The position numbers and the translations under genes were made by a program. This document shows, piece by piece, positions 12,506 through 25,814 of a DNA stretch of 64,000 bases (position 1 is its first letter; each line of letters begins with the position of its first letter). Source of the DNA: Mactromeris polynyma. Its lineage: Eukaryota; Mollusca; Bivalvia; Venerida; Mactridae. Below the pieces are notes generated by a model. The model made no database searches, had not been told where the DNA came from, and worked only from the letters and a program-made list of their open reading frames with translations. The stretch lies in contig JASFXZ010000003.1 of assembly GCA_032209605.1 (NCBI GenBank), positions 37,474,762 to 37,538,761 on the forward strand, written 5' to 3'.

Positions 12506-13236
12506 AAGCAAGTGTTTTGTTTGATGCAGCAATTTTCTCAGATAATTTAGCACTGAATATTGCTGTAGGTAAAATCAATCCAATCAACTCTGAAGTATTG
12601 TGCATTCAAGTAAGGAACTTCCTTTCAGCATATGCAGCAACTAATGCCATATCCTAATGAGTTGAGTTCATTTCTTATTAACGATATTTTCGCTTATTAT
12701 ATCGAACAGTGATGCATAAAACAGATCACGATTTATAATGAAAAAAAAACTAAATTGTTAGTCATTGTCAAAAGTATAGTTCTTTTTTAAAGATTAAGAA
12801 AACAATGGCACTTAACGTCCACATGTTTTTATAGATACAACACATAGATTACACAGCTTCAGCCGTATTGTATTTACCTAACATTAATCACTTTCTTGTT
12901 CATATTCTCTCTCTGCTACTTATTCTCTCTCTCTCTCATCATAACCGCCGAGCGAACACAACAACGTACTTCAACGGTGAAACATGATAGGATTAGAAAG
13001 TTGAATAGACGTTGAAACAACGTTGCAAATTAACATAAATTTGAAATATCTCGATTTTTAACAAATCTAAAGAGCTTGTCGAGAATCTCCTCAAATGCAT
13101 CACTATTAATTCAATCCATGGTCATTCGTCACGTCAAAATACATAGAGTAGGGCCTCTAAGAAGCACAGTTTTGTAAACAATAATTATGATGAAGTGATA
13201 ACCCAGGCAGCCTTCATTGATTCACTTTAATTTGCC

Positions 13237-13563
13237 GTGTCATTTTGTGGTTATGAATCTGTACGTCATGGCAATGGAAACGTTAGATTAAGACATACAC
13301 GTGAAATGAACATGGAAATAGAACCAAGCATTATGTGTTCTGAGTACAACGTGAAAGCATTAGGAAGCGGTTTTATGTCAATGAAACACAATCTGATCTT
13401 GGTGTTTCAATACATGGCGTGCGATTTTATGCATTTAATTAACCATTTTACCAGATCAAGTACCTGTTGTCGTGCTCGCACTATAGTTTATGTATTATTT
13501 GTTCCGATTGATGAATGTTACCATCGAACCTGTTGTGCGAAGTACAATTTTCGAGTAACATGA
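13237..13563 (+). other. Open frame in module 6, coding status doubtful
   Basis: A 108-residue frame begins at 13237. The equivalent in copy C (53890-54180) is also open for 96 residues with very similar amino acids, but the copy B equivalent (about 26420-26700) has an in-frame stop after about 20 codons and no matching start. No domain, signal peptide or splice signal was recognised. The C copy ends early by a changed base near the start of its final third. It is most simply a chance frame in a young repeat. Confidence 0.3.
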
Positions 13564-13727
13564 CTGTCTCCGTCGTTTGCTAGTAAAAACTGGTATCGAA
13601 CTTGTTATGTTCTCATTAGACATTTTGTATGTAAATTGTATTATAATTGCTTTACTTCTTCAAAGCTGAGAAGTTGTAGATGGTTCTTAGTTACAGAAGT
13701 CTATTTGGTATGAATATGAAGTATGAA

Positions 13728-13870
13728 AACAACACTCCACATAATGACAGTCGCTGAGGAGGTACAATGGTGATCATGTAAGATAATAGGGGTTTAAGGA
13801 ATGGTCTGGCCGACCAAATTGAACAACAAAGGATAATTTATTTGGGGAAACTCATACATTATGATGCATC
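13728..13870 (+). repeat. Dispersed repeat, 5'-truncated
   Basis: Contains acaacactccacataat, gaggaggtacaatgg and gaatggtctggccgacc. Copies B (27012-27195) and C (54490-54670) keep the 5' part (gttgcagggaactccacatt and cacacaggcccc), which A has lost together with about 250 bp upstream. Confidence 0.7.
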
Positions 13871-14276
13871 GTTTCTACATCTTTCCATATAAATAGCACA
13901 ATCTTTATTGTAGATCTCGACACATAAATGCATATAGAACAGTTCTAACGTAATTATGTGTACCGGCTTGTCGAGTCGATGCTGGTGTGTTTCGGTACAG
14001 ACATATTGAGCTGGCTTTTGCTACTCGCGTCACAAAGGTGTACAAGCCAGTTAAAAAAACGTTAAATGTTACTTGAATTTTTGAAAGCCGAACTCCGATC
14101 GTAAAATAGGCACTGATATGTCTGCTCAAGGAATAAGAATTGACGTTTCTTAAATTATGGTTTGAATGTGGAGATACGCATCTGATATTCTGCTACACAG
14201 TAACTAGACTTTTAATAAATGACGAATTATTGTCTCAGTGTTATGGACATTTTACATCAAAATAAATGAAAATAAA

Positions 14277-14500
14277 TTTACTACAGGGAACGCCACATAC
14301 AAATGACAATGTGTCCCTACAGAGACTTCCGGAAAACAACCGTCCATAAAACATCAGGCATTTGAGGAGGTGCCAGGGCAAATACGGTAAGGAACAAGGG
14401 TGCAAGGAATGCCTTGAGCGACCCTAAAGGTCAACTAAGGAGAAAAAATGAGGACAAACATGGTGGAATTTAGTGGATGGTAAGCCAAATGGATTCAACA
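14277..14500 (+). repeat. Dispersed ~280-bp repeat
   Basis: Starts tactacagggaacgccacat and contains gaggaggtgccagg. The equivalent positions are 28853-29075 in B, where a LINE fragment sits exactly at its start, and 55242-55450 in C. Confidence 0.75.
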
Positions 14501-17235
14501 CGAAGTATGGTCATTTTTGCTTTTTTTCCTTGACCAAATCAAGACGAGTACGGGATTAATAGTGTCTACGCCCTGATCGATTTGAAAGTTTTAATACCTT
14601 TGATATAGTTTAAAGTAGACATGTCCGAAGAATATGTATCATATATTGTTTCTTATTTTTAAGACTCAATATAAATGCGTGAATATCGTAATAATCTTTC
14701 TAAAAAATAAATATCTAATATGTGATTTTATCGAAGGTTCTGAACGACAAAGCCATAATGGTCCTATAGTTATGTTAAGATGTGCATTTATCGATGCACA
14801 TTATTGAGTTTTATTGAATATATAACAAGCTATTTATACCGCGGATGTTATTATTGTGAATATATTTTTAATTTAAAATTAAATGAATGGAAGAAAAATT
14901 GTCATTGTCCTATTAACATGTGCTGCTATAATTAAGTTATTTAGTTATTAAGTTAGATGTTGTAAACTTCTCACAAGAAAGTAATAAAGTATTACATGTA
15001 CATATAGTTGAGTTTGTATTCAGCTAATCAAGCAAATGTACGGTGTTAGATTAATGAAGTGTCTTTGTGCAAATAAATATGTAAAGAAATTCCAACAATT
15101 CATTTCAATCTTCGTCATTTACCATTAATGATAGTACAATGCACTAATGTGTCAGACATTCTACCAATTTGCGTTAATGCATATGGACATACGTCTAGTA
15201 TTCACCTATGTTAAATGTGAATTGGAAATAAAACAGCAGATGTAAGTACGACATAATTCAGACCGTTTGCTTTGATTGGATAACTTTAAATAGGTTTATC
15301 TGAATTGAGTATACCACAGTGCATTCAAATGTTGTCAGGATTCTTTTCCTGCAATGTTGGTAAATTATGTAACCTAGTCTTAGAATTATTTGTATTGAAT
15401 GAATAATTAGATTATTTAAACCATTATATTATTAAGGTATACAATGGCATCTGACAAAGTACTTCAACTGTATAAGAATTAACCTTTTGGAAAACTATTA
15501 CGAAACTCGTTGTTTCTGAAGCAATGTGATTCTCGAATTATATTTTGCGTTTCTTGTTGAATGCATATATAGTCATTTTTGTCAATGAGTTTAATTTGTA
15601 TGAATCATTTCATGTACATTTAAGATTACATGACGATGTGTTTTGTTGAAGCCATGTTGTTTCAAATGAATAACGAGAGAATTGTGCAATATGTATGATT
15701 AAATTCACAGAAGGAATAAAATGCTAAAGCAAAACATTACGTCTTTGTGTGCGCAATTTCTCAAATGCATTATTTAAACTTATGAGCATTGACAAACATA
15801 TAACTACATCATTCTAATCAAGTTTAAGTATCTTGAAATTATAGCACAACTTGTGATACAAGTCTGCTGCAAGGAGTTAAATATTAATAAATGTCATGAA
15901 AGTTTACATTCAATCAACCCGACAGCAAACTTCATGCCACGTATCGGTGCCTCTAGATACCAAGGTACCAATTATATATTATAACAAACTATTGAAATTG
16001 CTAGCATCATTGCAAAATTTATTGAAGCTATTTAATTATGACATGATGCATAAATATTGCCCCTTGAAAAGCAATTTGCTTGCTAGGAAATTAGTATACA
16101 AAGTGTGCTACCGGCTACGTACAACTTTGCGTTTTACTCTTTTAATCGGAGCAGACAGTAGGAAAATCCAATATATTCTTCCCGTTAAATGGTAATTGTT
16201 TCTGTCAAGATCATTCATCATTATAGCTTTGTCTTTTTGGATTAAAGAAGCAATATTATAGTCGGTTTATCAAAAATCATTGACATATACACAGCAAATC
16301 CAATTGTTTGTTTTAGTTTGGTTTAACGCCGTTTGTTTTCAATATGTTTTGTGTAACAGTAATACAAGGCGGTCAGTTGACCTAACCAGTTTTGCTGGAA
16401 TTAATGTATAACCAGTACTATAAATAATAATTTTAAAATAATTCTCTCCTACGGTTTTTATTTCAAAAACAAAAAGGAAAAGGAAAATAGTGATAATGTT
16501 TACATTCAATAATGACATCTGACATCATGTTACATTTCATCGGATATGGCTGACGGTTACGACCAGTTTGATATGAAAATACTATATATCAAGAACTGTT
16601 GGTTATCAAACACAAACGAAAATATACTAACGATATTCGTGTTCAAACATTCGATGTATTTTAAATCTGGCCGTTGACAGATGTTGGACAACGTAACGGA
16701 ACATAAGACGACAATAACATCTCAACGATTATTATGATTACGATATATCTGAAAATGCACTCAATTACAGTCAATAGAGTCAAAGACGTCTGCAACATCC
16801 TGTCGAAAACACTAGAGCCAAATGTAAACAATATGCCGAATCATGAAGGAAATAAAAACATGCATACACTACCAAAATATTAAGGTTGGATGCTTGTTAT
16901 TCAAAATATCGTCCTATACCGTATGATAATAAATATTCGAAGCTTCATGTGTAAGAGAAACCAAATAATAATATGTATCAGCACTTTCCAGACATTTCGA
17001 TCTGACGTATAATATTTACTTTAAACTTAAATCTCACTTTGCAATATTAAATAAACAAAGAGAGGTATTCCCGTAAATACGGTATTTTCTATCTCGTAGA
17101 ATTGAATGTTGATAGAGGGCGGGAAATGGTGACGAAGAAAAAGATATAGCAGCTTCGGAACCATTCAAATAAGCAAATGTGATTTGGACTGCTAGATATA
17201 TGTTATAAATGTACTAATGGATCGATTAAATTGTA

Positions 17236-17515
17236 ACAGGGAACGACACATGCAAAAAACAATGCTGGCAATACAGATCCCTGAAAAAAAAACAGTCGAC
17301 AAAACATAAGCTTCTGAGGAGGTGCTAGGATAAACATGCATGGGTACTGAGGCGCAAGAAATGGTCTGGCCGACCATAAAAATAACTAAGGACAATTTAG
17401 GGGAACAACAATGCGGAAAAAAGTTTATAAGATGGAATACATCACGGAACAAGTAAAAAAACTCACAGCAATTCACATCCTTGTAACTGTCAGAAAAAAT
17501 ACAGGGAGTTTATGT
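17236..17515 (+). repeat. Dispersed ~280-bp repeat
   Basis: The B equivalent of the copy at 5783. It shares with that copy the diverged block tggtctggccgaccat followed by aaaataactaaggac, so both descend from one ancestral insertion. Confidence 0.75.
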
Positions 17516-17964
17516 CTGATAGTAATGCTTGTTATGGTGATTACGGAATTGTACATGAAAGTAAGATAAAAAATACGTGTTCTTCTAGGAATGATCTGAT
17601 CGGATTTGAAACCTGAATATGAATATTGTAATAAAGGTAAAATCTATTGTTTATACCGTAGACATTGAAGTGAAACCATTCAAGTGAATCTGATATGTTG
17701 TTGATTAATTATGCTGTAGTTCAAAAGGGTATGGTATGACAAGTATCTATTACTTGTTAATACATCTAATTGATAACGAATCAATTAATTTCTTATTGGA
17801 ATATTTTGATGACATTAAAGGAATCCAAAGTTCATCAACAACCTTGATATTTGCATAATCCACAGAGACAATACAATTTATTATTCTTATCAATTTAATC
17901 ATAAACAACAATCTAATATGCAAACGGACGACATTTATTACACAAATTGATAGAAGAGAGAGAA

Positions 17965-18235
17965 CAAGTTGCTACATGGAATAATACGGTGTAACCCCAC
18001 ACAGACTTCCGGGTTAACATAAATCCATAAAACAGAAGGCATTTAATGAGGTTCAAGGGTACTTACGTAAATGAACAGAGGCGCAAGGAGTGTCCTGGCC
18101 GACCATAAGGAAAATCTTGGAGAATCAAAAAGGACAAACAGTGATGGGGACTAATGGATAGAAAAGATCGCATAACAAGTCAAGACAGCTGGCAACAAAA
18201 GGCCGAAAATGGACAGAAAATAACATAAACACTAC
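17965..18235 (+). repeat. Dispersed ~280-bp repeat
   Basis: The B equivalent of 6505-6785, with a short deletion near its start (about 20 bases after ttgctacatggaa) and with gcgcaaggagtgtcctggcc in the middle. Confidence 0.75.
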
Positions 18236-21200
18236 ATAATTCACCTAGTGGTTGCGCAATAGCATTTAACGAGCATAAATTTTCCCACGAGACGTGTTTT
18301 TGCGTGTTAGTTTCTTTCTCCTGCTTAATTTGTGCAAGTTCTTTTTTTGTGTTTTAAGTCATGTAAGCCCACCCAGTAGGTTAGTTTCTAATAATAGTGT
18401 CGATATATCATATAATTTAATTCTATATACGTAAGACTGTACAGTATTTAAGTATACAATATTTACAAATATTTACAGTCATTTAATATATACGCTGAAT
18501 GGTCAAATGTAACATTATTTCATGCCTTAATAGTATAACAATATTTTATATGTAGTAGTTTCGGTTCTAGTAAATGTAACTTTAAAACGTTGACACAAAT
18601 ATAATTGCTACTGTTTTATCTATACAACCAAAAACAGAATCAGAATTGTTATATAAATCATGTGCTCAACGTTTGCATTCCTAAATTAAAAAAAGGTGTA
18701 AATGTTGTTTCATATATAGTTTTAAAGTTCACTGTCCTCTAATTAGTGTGATCTTACTGCGTGTATGTCCGTTTCCTTTAATATAGTTGATAACGCGGTA
18801 AATATGTGTAACTAAACTAAATGGAACATCACATGAATATAAAATAGTCCTACATATCATAACGTTGGTAATATCTATATTTCATAATTTATTTCATTCG
18901 CAAGTTAGTTGTAGTGATATGTATGGTTTGTGTGAGATATAATCATTTTTATTGAAAAGTAAACAGTATAAATTTATTATTCAACCTTAGAAAACAACTA
19001 TCATCCAAGGCTCAGTCGATGTTGATGGTAATTCTTCGAAGGCTGACAATATTACTGTTCAACGAATAGCTATGTGATTTTTGTTTAATTATACCGAATA
19101 AATGGAAGTTAATCGATTTATGCTATAAAGATTGTTTGCAAGCTTCTTCTTCTCTCATTTTGTGTATTCAATACATAAAACGTTACGTCATTGCATTCGC
19201 TGGGTTTGACAGTAAAATCCGTAGACTATATCACAGTTCAACTGAAGCTATTATATATTAATAGAATATTCCCAAACACAACTCTGACACAGACAGTTCA
19301 TCGAATGAACTAAAAACAATATAATGATGAGACAAATAACTATAAAGGCCTGTAATTCGATTAAATTGTGACTCTCTTTGAGGAACATATTACACTGGTA
19401 AATATGCATGTCTGTGATCAGTATTTTCAGTCTAAATGTATAACTTGTTCCATAAACGTGCAATGAACATGAAGTTTGCACAAAGTATAATGCGTTCTGA
19501 GTACAACGTAAATGACACCAGGAAGCGATTCTATCTCCATGGAACACAATCTGATATTGTCGTTTCCGGTCGTGGCGTGTAATTTTAAATTGAATTAACT
19601 GTTTAATCAGATTAAGCGCATAATGTCGTGCGCTTACCGTTGTTGGAGAGTGAAGAACGTCATAAATTCAGTTCATTTTAAGTGGAAAACAGAAACTATT
19701 TTTTTTGTGCGCAAACGAGTTGAGTTATATTGCATAATTTCTGCATGGTATTTTTGTTTTCTTTGTCAAAGCTGAAACACGGTATCACAACAGATGTTAG
19801 CTCGATATGTATCATCTTATAAATAATAATCACTCCAACAAGTGCATACATAATTATTTCTCCGGGGATGTATTTTAAACATTTATGTGATATGCACACG
19901 CGTATTAGGATGCGCCTATTCCATAACTCTCCATATAAATAATGAAACAGACGAATATATATCGCAGCACATATATGAGAGATCTAATGGGATTATGTGC
20001 CTTTGGTCGACGCCAATGAGCTTCTGATGATATTTAATAACGAATAAATGTTGTTAACATTTCACGTTCTTCGTCGCAAGTTAAATTTAACATCATTTAT
20101 TTCATTGGAAACCTTTGTATACTTAAATAAGTCATTTGAGAGTTGTTACCATTAAAATGTATTGTGTACCAGAATCGTTTGTAGTTATATTAAATAGAAG
20201 TTTTTTTGCTGTTTTGTCAGAATAAACTATCTGTGATTGTTATTATCCCCAATTGCTCACTTTTCCAACTGCAAAGTTTTGTCACATTTTAATTCAATCC
20301 CAATTCTTACTACGACAGATACTTTACCGTGTGCATTGACAAAGGTACAATACAGTTTATAAAAAACGTTAAAATAGGCTTTTATTGTATATTACGCGAA
20401 TATGCGTTTTCAATAAACGTATTTCACTACTGTTCATTTTCTATTATTCATTTTAAGTGCATTGTACACTTGTATCAGGCATCCTTCTAATTTACCGTAG
20501 TGCATTGTACACTTGTATCAGGCATCCGACCAATTTACATTAATGCATAGAAATAAGTTTATTATTTCCCCGATGTGATATGTTACCTTGAAATACAGAA
20601 GACGTAAATTCGAAATATATGAAACCGTTTATTTTGAGAATGCAATTAATCCCAATTTGTAAAGTGTATTTAAATGTCGTCTGGATTGTTTTTACTGCTT
20701 TATAGTTTCGTAATAGTGTTTTAAATTGATTTTAATTAAATGACTAATTACATTATTTGAAGTAACTTCATTTAGGGAAAATCAATACACGGTGGGTTTC
20801 GATCATAACGTGGTACATATATAAGATAATGTACTTCAATTCCTCGTCATCAACTAAGAACTTTTTTCATCGTATTATACAGTTTTCCGTATGTGTTATA
20901 ATGTTGAACAGAAAAACGCGTTGGTCAAAAACATTAAACGCTTCTCTATGTTATCTGTCAGCGGTTTATTCCTTCACAGAAGGTGGCATTATAGTGTTTT
21001 GGAGACATTTGTGTAGAACGTTTGGATTATAAGATAACAAAACTCTTTTTTCATTCCTTGGTGTGGCATTAAGTTAATTGACTTGTGCGATTGGCAATTG
21101 CGAAATGTAACAATCTGATCAACCAGTTAGTCTAACTTTTTTGTACGTAAGGCTAAAAGTTAAGGTAAAAATCCACTTAGTATCAGTTTGATATATATTC

Positions 21201-22039
21201 TGGAGGCACAAAAATGATAGAACAGTAAAATGACCTACCTAAAGTTTGGGTTGTATCAGTGTGCACACCGGAAGCATATCCGTATCATTCCGCGTTGATA
21301 CGGTGACTCGGAGATTCCCAGTTGTGAGTGTTACTAACGTCATAATAAAGCCGAAGTTCTGCTTTAGGAAGTGATAATAATTTGTCATTTATTTCTTGTC
21401 TGGTTATTATGTAATATCGTAAGAAAATAAATGACTGCAACCTACTAGGCCTTAATTCGTTACAGATTATCTTCAAGATTGCAATATTCCCTTGTGACGT
21501 CTACATTAGAACATCATTTCAAAGTTTTACACATACTGATCCGAAATTCAACCCCGAGTGATGCCAGATTGACTTGCTGTCGTTCGTACTTAATGTTAGA
21601 CGAAGCTAATTGATGTAGCCGACGAGGAAAGAATCAATATACATGTACATTAAATGGTTATTAAATGTCTAAGCGGATTTCTAAATGTTCATCTTTTTAA
21701 GTTATTTCCCGACACAAATACTTCATGCTAATGCATTTTATACATTAAAACTATTGTATTGATCAACAAGTGCTTACCGTTTAAATTTAGATTCTTATCT
21801 TATCTATGCAGAACATAGCAGCATACGACTGCATCATAACATTTATGGTCGCAATATTTATGTATTTTTTTGTGATTTACAGTTATTTCTATAAATGTGG
21901 GCATACACGTATCTGTATCTGTTCTGTATCAGATTTGCGGAAAGAGGACATAAGGTTGATATTAAAACTTCTATTTATATTTAAGATGAACGTTAAGTTC
22001 CCATTTTCATATTTGCATTTCCTTGATTTGATATGATAT

Positions 22040-22310
22040 TCGGTGTGTTATTTCCCCTTTCGGCTTGGTGCCACGTGTTTTCTTAGCTTGTCCTGTAGCG
22101 TATTCCATCCAGTCTACCCCATTTACCCTAATTATCCCTTTAACCATGATTCCTTTTTGTTTGTCAGCGAGTCAGCCAACTCCTTACTTCCCCATCCCGA
22201 TATATGTTTGCCCTGACACCGCCTCAATCCCTGATGTTTCGCTGGCAGGTATTTCACCGGGAACTGTGTGGGGAGGCATTGTCTTGTTTATGTGCCGTTT
22301 CATGTAACAA
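22040..22310 (-). repeat. Dispersed ~280-bp repeat, reverse orientation
   Basis: The B equivalent of 11095-11400. A plus-strand frame (22065-22307) is open across it but has no family match and is not open in A or C. Confidence 0.8.
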
Positions 22311-23618
22311 CTTAATTTCCCCATACATGCCGTTCAACATTGGAAGTGGCTAATTGTAACACAGAAAAAATATTGAAATGGATGCAATAATTACTTTACC
22401 CACATGCAAATATTACAGTGAACAGCAATGCGACCACTTTTTATTCTGGAAAAGTCGGTCTAAGATGTTTTGATCATCACGTCAAAGCATGGATGAAAAT
22501 GTGAAATCGTGTACTGGAAAATACGGTTTTAGTACTGAGGTGTTCTTAATTGCTAGGTGGTTTTATGAGATATTTCTGTATTAATTAATATATATGTATA
22601 CGGTATTAACGTTTGGAATGGCCTTAGCAATGAGCAAGGCATTATTGTTCTTCCTGTCCGATATCATGAATACTCAAATGTCCTAAAATACATTGTATAA
22701 CAAGTTCATCAATAAAGGGTTAAACGAGTAAGATATAAGCTGACTGGTTTTATTATGCTTAAAATCAATTAAACTCAATGTTTTATGATTTTTATGATCA
22801 TTAATCAACGACAAGAATGAACATCTCGTAGCGTACATGTTGCTGTATAATTAAATATCCAGATTCGGTATTGATTGAAATAGAGTCGATTTGATCGTTT
22901 AGATATGCATTCCCAATCAATGTTTCGTGAGGAAAACAAGTTGCAATTTGTTTAATTAAGCACCTACGGTTGATTTAAGTTTATTGTTATCGCCAACTCC
23001 CGCGCTCGACAAAAACATCCTTTGAAAGTTAACTGCTTTCATGAACAGGCAAGTGTTTTGTTTGATGCAGCGATTTTTTCAGATAATTTAGCACTGAATA
23101 TTGCTGTAGGTAAAATCAATCAGATCAATTTTGAAGTATTGTGCATTCAAATAAGGGGCATCCTTTCAGCATATGCAGCAACTAATGCCATACCCTAATG
23201 AGTTGAGTTAACGAGATGTTCACTTATTATATCAAACTGTCTTGGTAGAAGTATTGTTCTGCATAAAAGAGATCACGATTTATATTGAAAAAAGCATTAA
23301 TTGTTAGTCATTGTCAATAGTATAAGTCTTTTCTTAAAGATAAAGAAAAAACAATGGCACTTACCGTACATGTGCTTTTATAGATACAACGCATATAGTC
23401 TGTATTACAAAGCTTCAGCGGTATTGTCTATACCTAAAATTAATCATTTTCTTGATCATATTCTCTCTCTGCTACTTATTCTCTCTCTTTTAAACACCAT
23501 AACCGCCCAGCGGACACAACAACGTACTTCAACGGTGAAACATGATTGGATCTGAAAGTTGAATAGACGTCAAAGCAACGTTGCAAATCGACATAAATTT
23601 GAAATATCTCGATTGTAA

Positions 23619-23645
23619 TGGCCCAGTCACAAAGCCCGGCCGATG
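23619..23645 (+). repeat. Left terminal inverted repeat of the Harbinger element
   Basis: It pairs with 26192-26218. The two 27-mers differ at one position (position 14, A on the left, T on the right strand read inward) and diverge after the shared GGCCGATG. Confidence 0.92.
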
Positions 23646-23649
23646 TCCG

Positions 23650-24000
23650 GCATCGGTAGAGCTCGGTGGATTTTTTTGGTGCCACCGAGCTCTCCTCATC
23701 GGAAGCAGAGCTCGGTGACGTGAACGGACTCCGTCCGGACATCTTCAGGCGACCGACCGAACACCGGCCGGTGACCGTACGGAGTCTGTCTCAAAATGGG
23801 AGTTTTTTTCTGCCGATGTGGCAGCAACTACCGGCCGGAGGTCGGCCGGAGGTCGGCCGGACATCGGAAGGAATACGGCCGGTACCCGAGCAGGTAACAG
23901 GACACCGTGCGATCGCCGGCCGGGTTGTTAACGGGCTTTGAACAATGACCGGCCGATGCTCGTCCGATGTAACACGGACTTGGGTGCCGAGCTATTCCGT
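23650..24000. repeat. Left subterminal region with clustered CGGCC/CCGGCC words
   Basis: Between the left end and the transposase start there are many short GC-rich words (ggccggaggtcggccgg, gagctcggtg, accggccggtg), several of them palindromic. They recur on the right side of the element. Such clusters may be transposase-binding repeats; that is inference. The open frames here (23666-23941 and 23938-24303) are overlapping and have no recognisable domain. Confidence 0.6.
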
Positions 24001-24031
24001 TCTTCCTACCTGACATTGTCAGTTCATCACT

Positions 24032-25432
24032 ATGGCTGCACCGAGGAGACTTCGAATGGCACTGCTCGAACACGAACTGGCTCAAGCAAGGTTCCAGTAC
24101 AACCTGGTCCTGGCGGCAATACTAGAAGCCGCCGAGAGGGAGCGACAGAGGGCCCGCAGAAGAGAAAGACGCTGGTGGGTGCGAGAGTGGATCCTACGCA
24201 GACCCCTTTTCGGCCAGTACGAGACTCTCATGAAGGAACTCGAGGCCGAGCACGCTGCCGACTTCAAAGCCTTCCTCCGCATGGAGCCACAGATGTACTA
24301 TGAGTTGCTTAACCGAGTTGGCCCCCGCATTACCAAGAGTACAACGTAAGTTAATCCGTATTTTGCAAACAAAATTCCCTCCAAACATTATATTCTTGCT
24401 AAGGTTTAATCATATTTCATCCTCTTCTGTTGCAGGCATCGAACCCCCTTGGACCCTGGGCTGAAGCTGGCAATCACCTTGAGGTTTTTGGCGACCGGAA
24501 GCAGGTACCACGATCTTGCGTTTGCGTTTCGTGTCCCACACAACACCATCGCCCTTTTCATCCCCGAGGTGTGTCAGGCCATCTACGACGTATACGAGGA
24601 TGAGATGTGGGCCACTCCCCAGACAGAAGATGAATGGCGCCCGGTGGCCGAGGGATTCGGAGACAGGTGGAACTTCCCCCACTGTTGTGGCGCGATCGAT
24701 GGGAAGCACGTCGCAATCAAGAAGCCCCCCAAGAGTGGCTCACTCTACTACAACTATAAAGGCTTCTTTTCTATCGTCATGCTTGCGGTGGTAGACTCGA
24801 ACTACAAGTTCATCTGGGTGGATGTGGGGTCACCAGGGTCGTGTTCCGATGCCGGCATCTTTAACCGGTCGCGGCTAGAGCCAGGTCTTCGTGAGGGAAC
24901 GATCGGACTCCCCCAACCGGATTCCCTGCCTAATGACGACCGGGACACACCCTACTTCATGGTCGGAGACGACGCCTTCCCCCTTCGGCAATACATGTTA
25001 AAGCCCTACCCTCATCGTCACCTGGCACGGGACGAGCGGATCTTCAATTACCGGTGTTCCAGGGCACGCCGTGTGGTTGAAAATGCGTTTGGTATACTTG
25101 CCAATCGCTTCAGATGTCTTCTAACAACCCTGGGAATGAGACCGTCGACAGTTACTAAGACCGTCATGGCCTGCATGACCCTACACAACCTCATGAGGAC
25201 TCGTTACCCCAACATCCAGAATGCCGATCTCGACCGGGAAGATGAGCAGGGCCAGTTCATCGCGGGTGCATGGCGAGACCAAGCCATAAAACATAGACAA
25301 TATAAATGGCTACTATTTTCGCTATATCAACAGACAGGACACCAATCCGGCGTTAGCCGGAACCAGACATGCGAAAAGGGACATTCGGACATATGCAAAA
25401 CGTGTAGAGCCAGACCAGCAACGTTTCTCTGA
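24032..25432 (+). CDS. PIF/Harbinger DDE nuclease (transposase), two exons
   Basis: Predicted 436 residues from exons 24032-24345 and 24436-25432. The intron has a gtaagt donor at 24346 and a tgttgcag acceptor ending at 24435, and the split codon restores the conserved run LDPGLKLAITLRFLATG. The protein is a HARBI1-like endonuclease that cuts and joins transposon ends in the nucleus. Exon 1 is basic and helix-prone (about residues 8-60, with an Arg-rich patch RARRRERR). The DDE core shows the conserved acidic residues in AIDGKH (D193), SCSDAGIF (D243), VGDDAFPL (D283) and RRVVENAFG (E320), so the active site looks intact. The start ATG at 24032 is the first one leading into the conserved region. 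After about residue 410 the frame runs into a sequence without family character, while the frame shifted by one base (about 25345-25542) stays open and basic. The C-terminus may therefore be frameshifted. Confidence 0.9.
24346..24435 (+). other. Intron of the Harbinger nuclease gene
   Basis: A 90-base AT-rich intron with gtaagt at the 5' end and a pyrimidine-rich tract with cag at the 3' end. Removing it joins ITKST to THRTPLDPG in frame, as expected for this family. Confidence 0.85.
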
Positions 25433-25676
25433 TGCGGTGTCTGGACAGGCTTTACACATTTTGACACTCGTCAGAGCAAAACTAGACAATTATCGACCAA
25501 TCTATGCAATAAATGTATTATTTAATTCAAGATTAACGTTGTAGCCATTGATCAGGATCAACACTAGTGTGTATTGTCTGAAAGTCCCTTTTGGTGTGAC
25601 GTCGGCCAAATATCAAAATAAATGTACACCAGTACGAAAATGATGAGTTGTGGGTAAATAATACAACAACATAATG

Positions 25677-25812
25677 TTCATCGTGATTGATTTTAATAAC
25701 TGTAATTATACGAGGCACACTGTAACTGTAATTATACGAGGCACACTGTTACTATGATTGTACGAGGCAAACTGTTACTGTGATTGTACGAGGCACATTG
25801 TTACTATATTGT
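25677..25812 (+). repeat. Five-copy ~26-bp tandem repeat inside the Harbinger element
   Basis: Imperfect units built around actgtaattatacgaggcac run in tandem between the transposase gene and the right GC-rich zone. Variation is mostly A/T and C/T changes in the middle (attata, gattgta). The left side has no counterpart. Confidence 0.8.
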
Positions 25813-25814
25813 AC

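Larger units (their letters stand above)
5076..16536 (+). repeat. Macro-repeat copy A (~11.5 kb, non-coding)
   Basis: The start (tcatcggatatggctgacgg at 5076) recurs at 16537, and similarity then continues in the same order almost throughout. Landmarks are 7783 with 19251, 10347 with 21285, 11303 with about 22210, 13237 with 26400, 14129 with 27490 and 15896 with 31540. Differences are discrete: A lacks the Harbinger and LINE inserts and about 955 bp (29598-30552 in B), but has an extra block at 8391-8660, a 63-bp tandem duplication at 9243 and an extra dispersed-repeat block at 12134-12430. No conserved coding frame runs through it. Function unknown. Confidence 0.85.

Noticed and set aside
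23666..24303. Open frames in the left subterminal zone as a possible second (Myb/SANT-like) transposon gene
   Set aside because: Low-complexity composition from GC-rich words; no helix-turn-helix or tryptophan pattern is visible.
24449..24794. Overlapping open frames in and around the Harbinger gene (24516-24794, 24410-24709 and others)
   Set aside because: They are alternative-frame or antisense shadows of the conserved nuclease exon; only the spliced plus-strand frame has family motifs.
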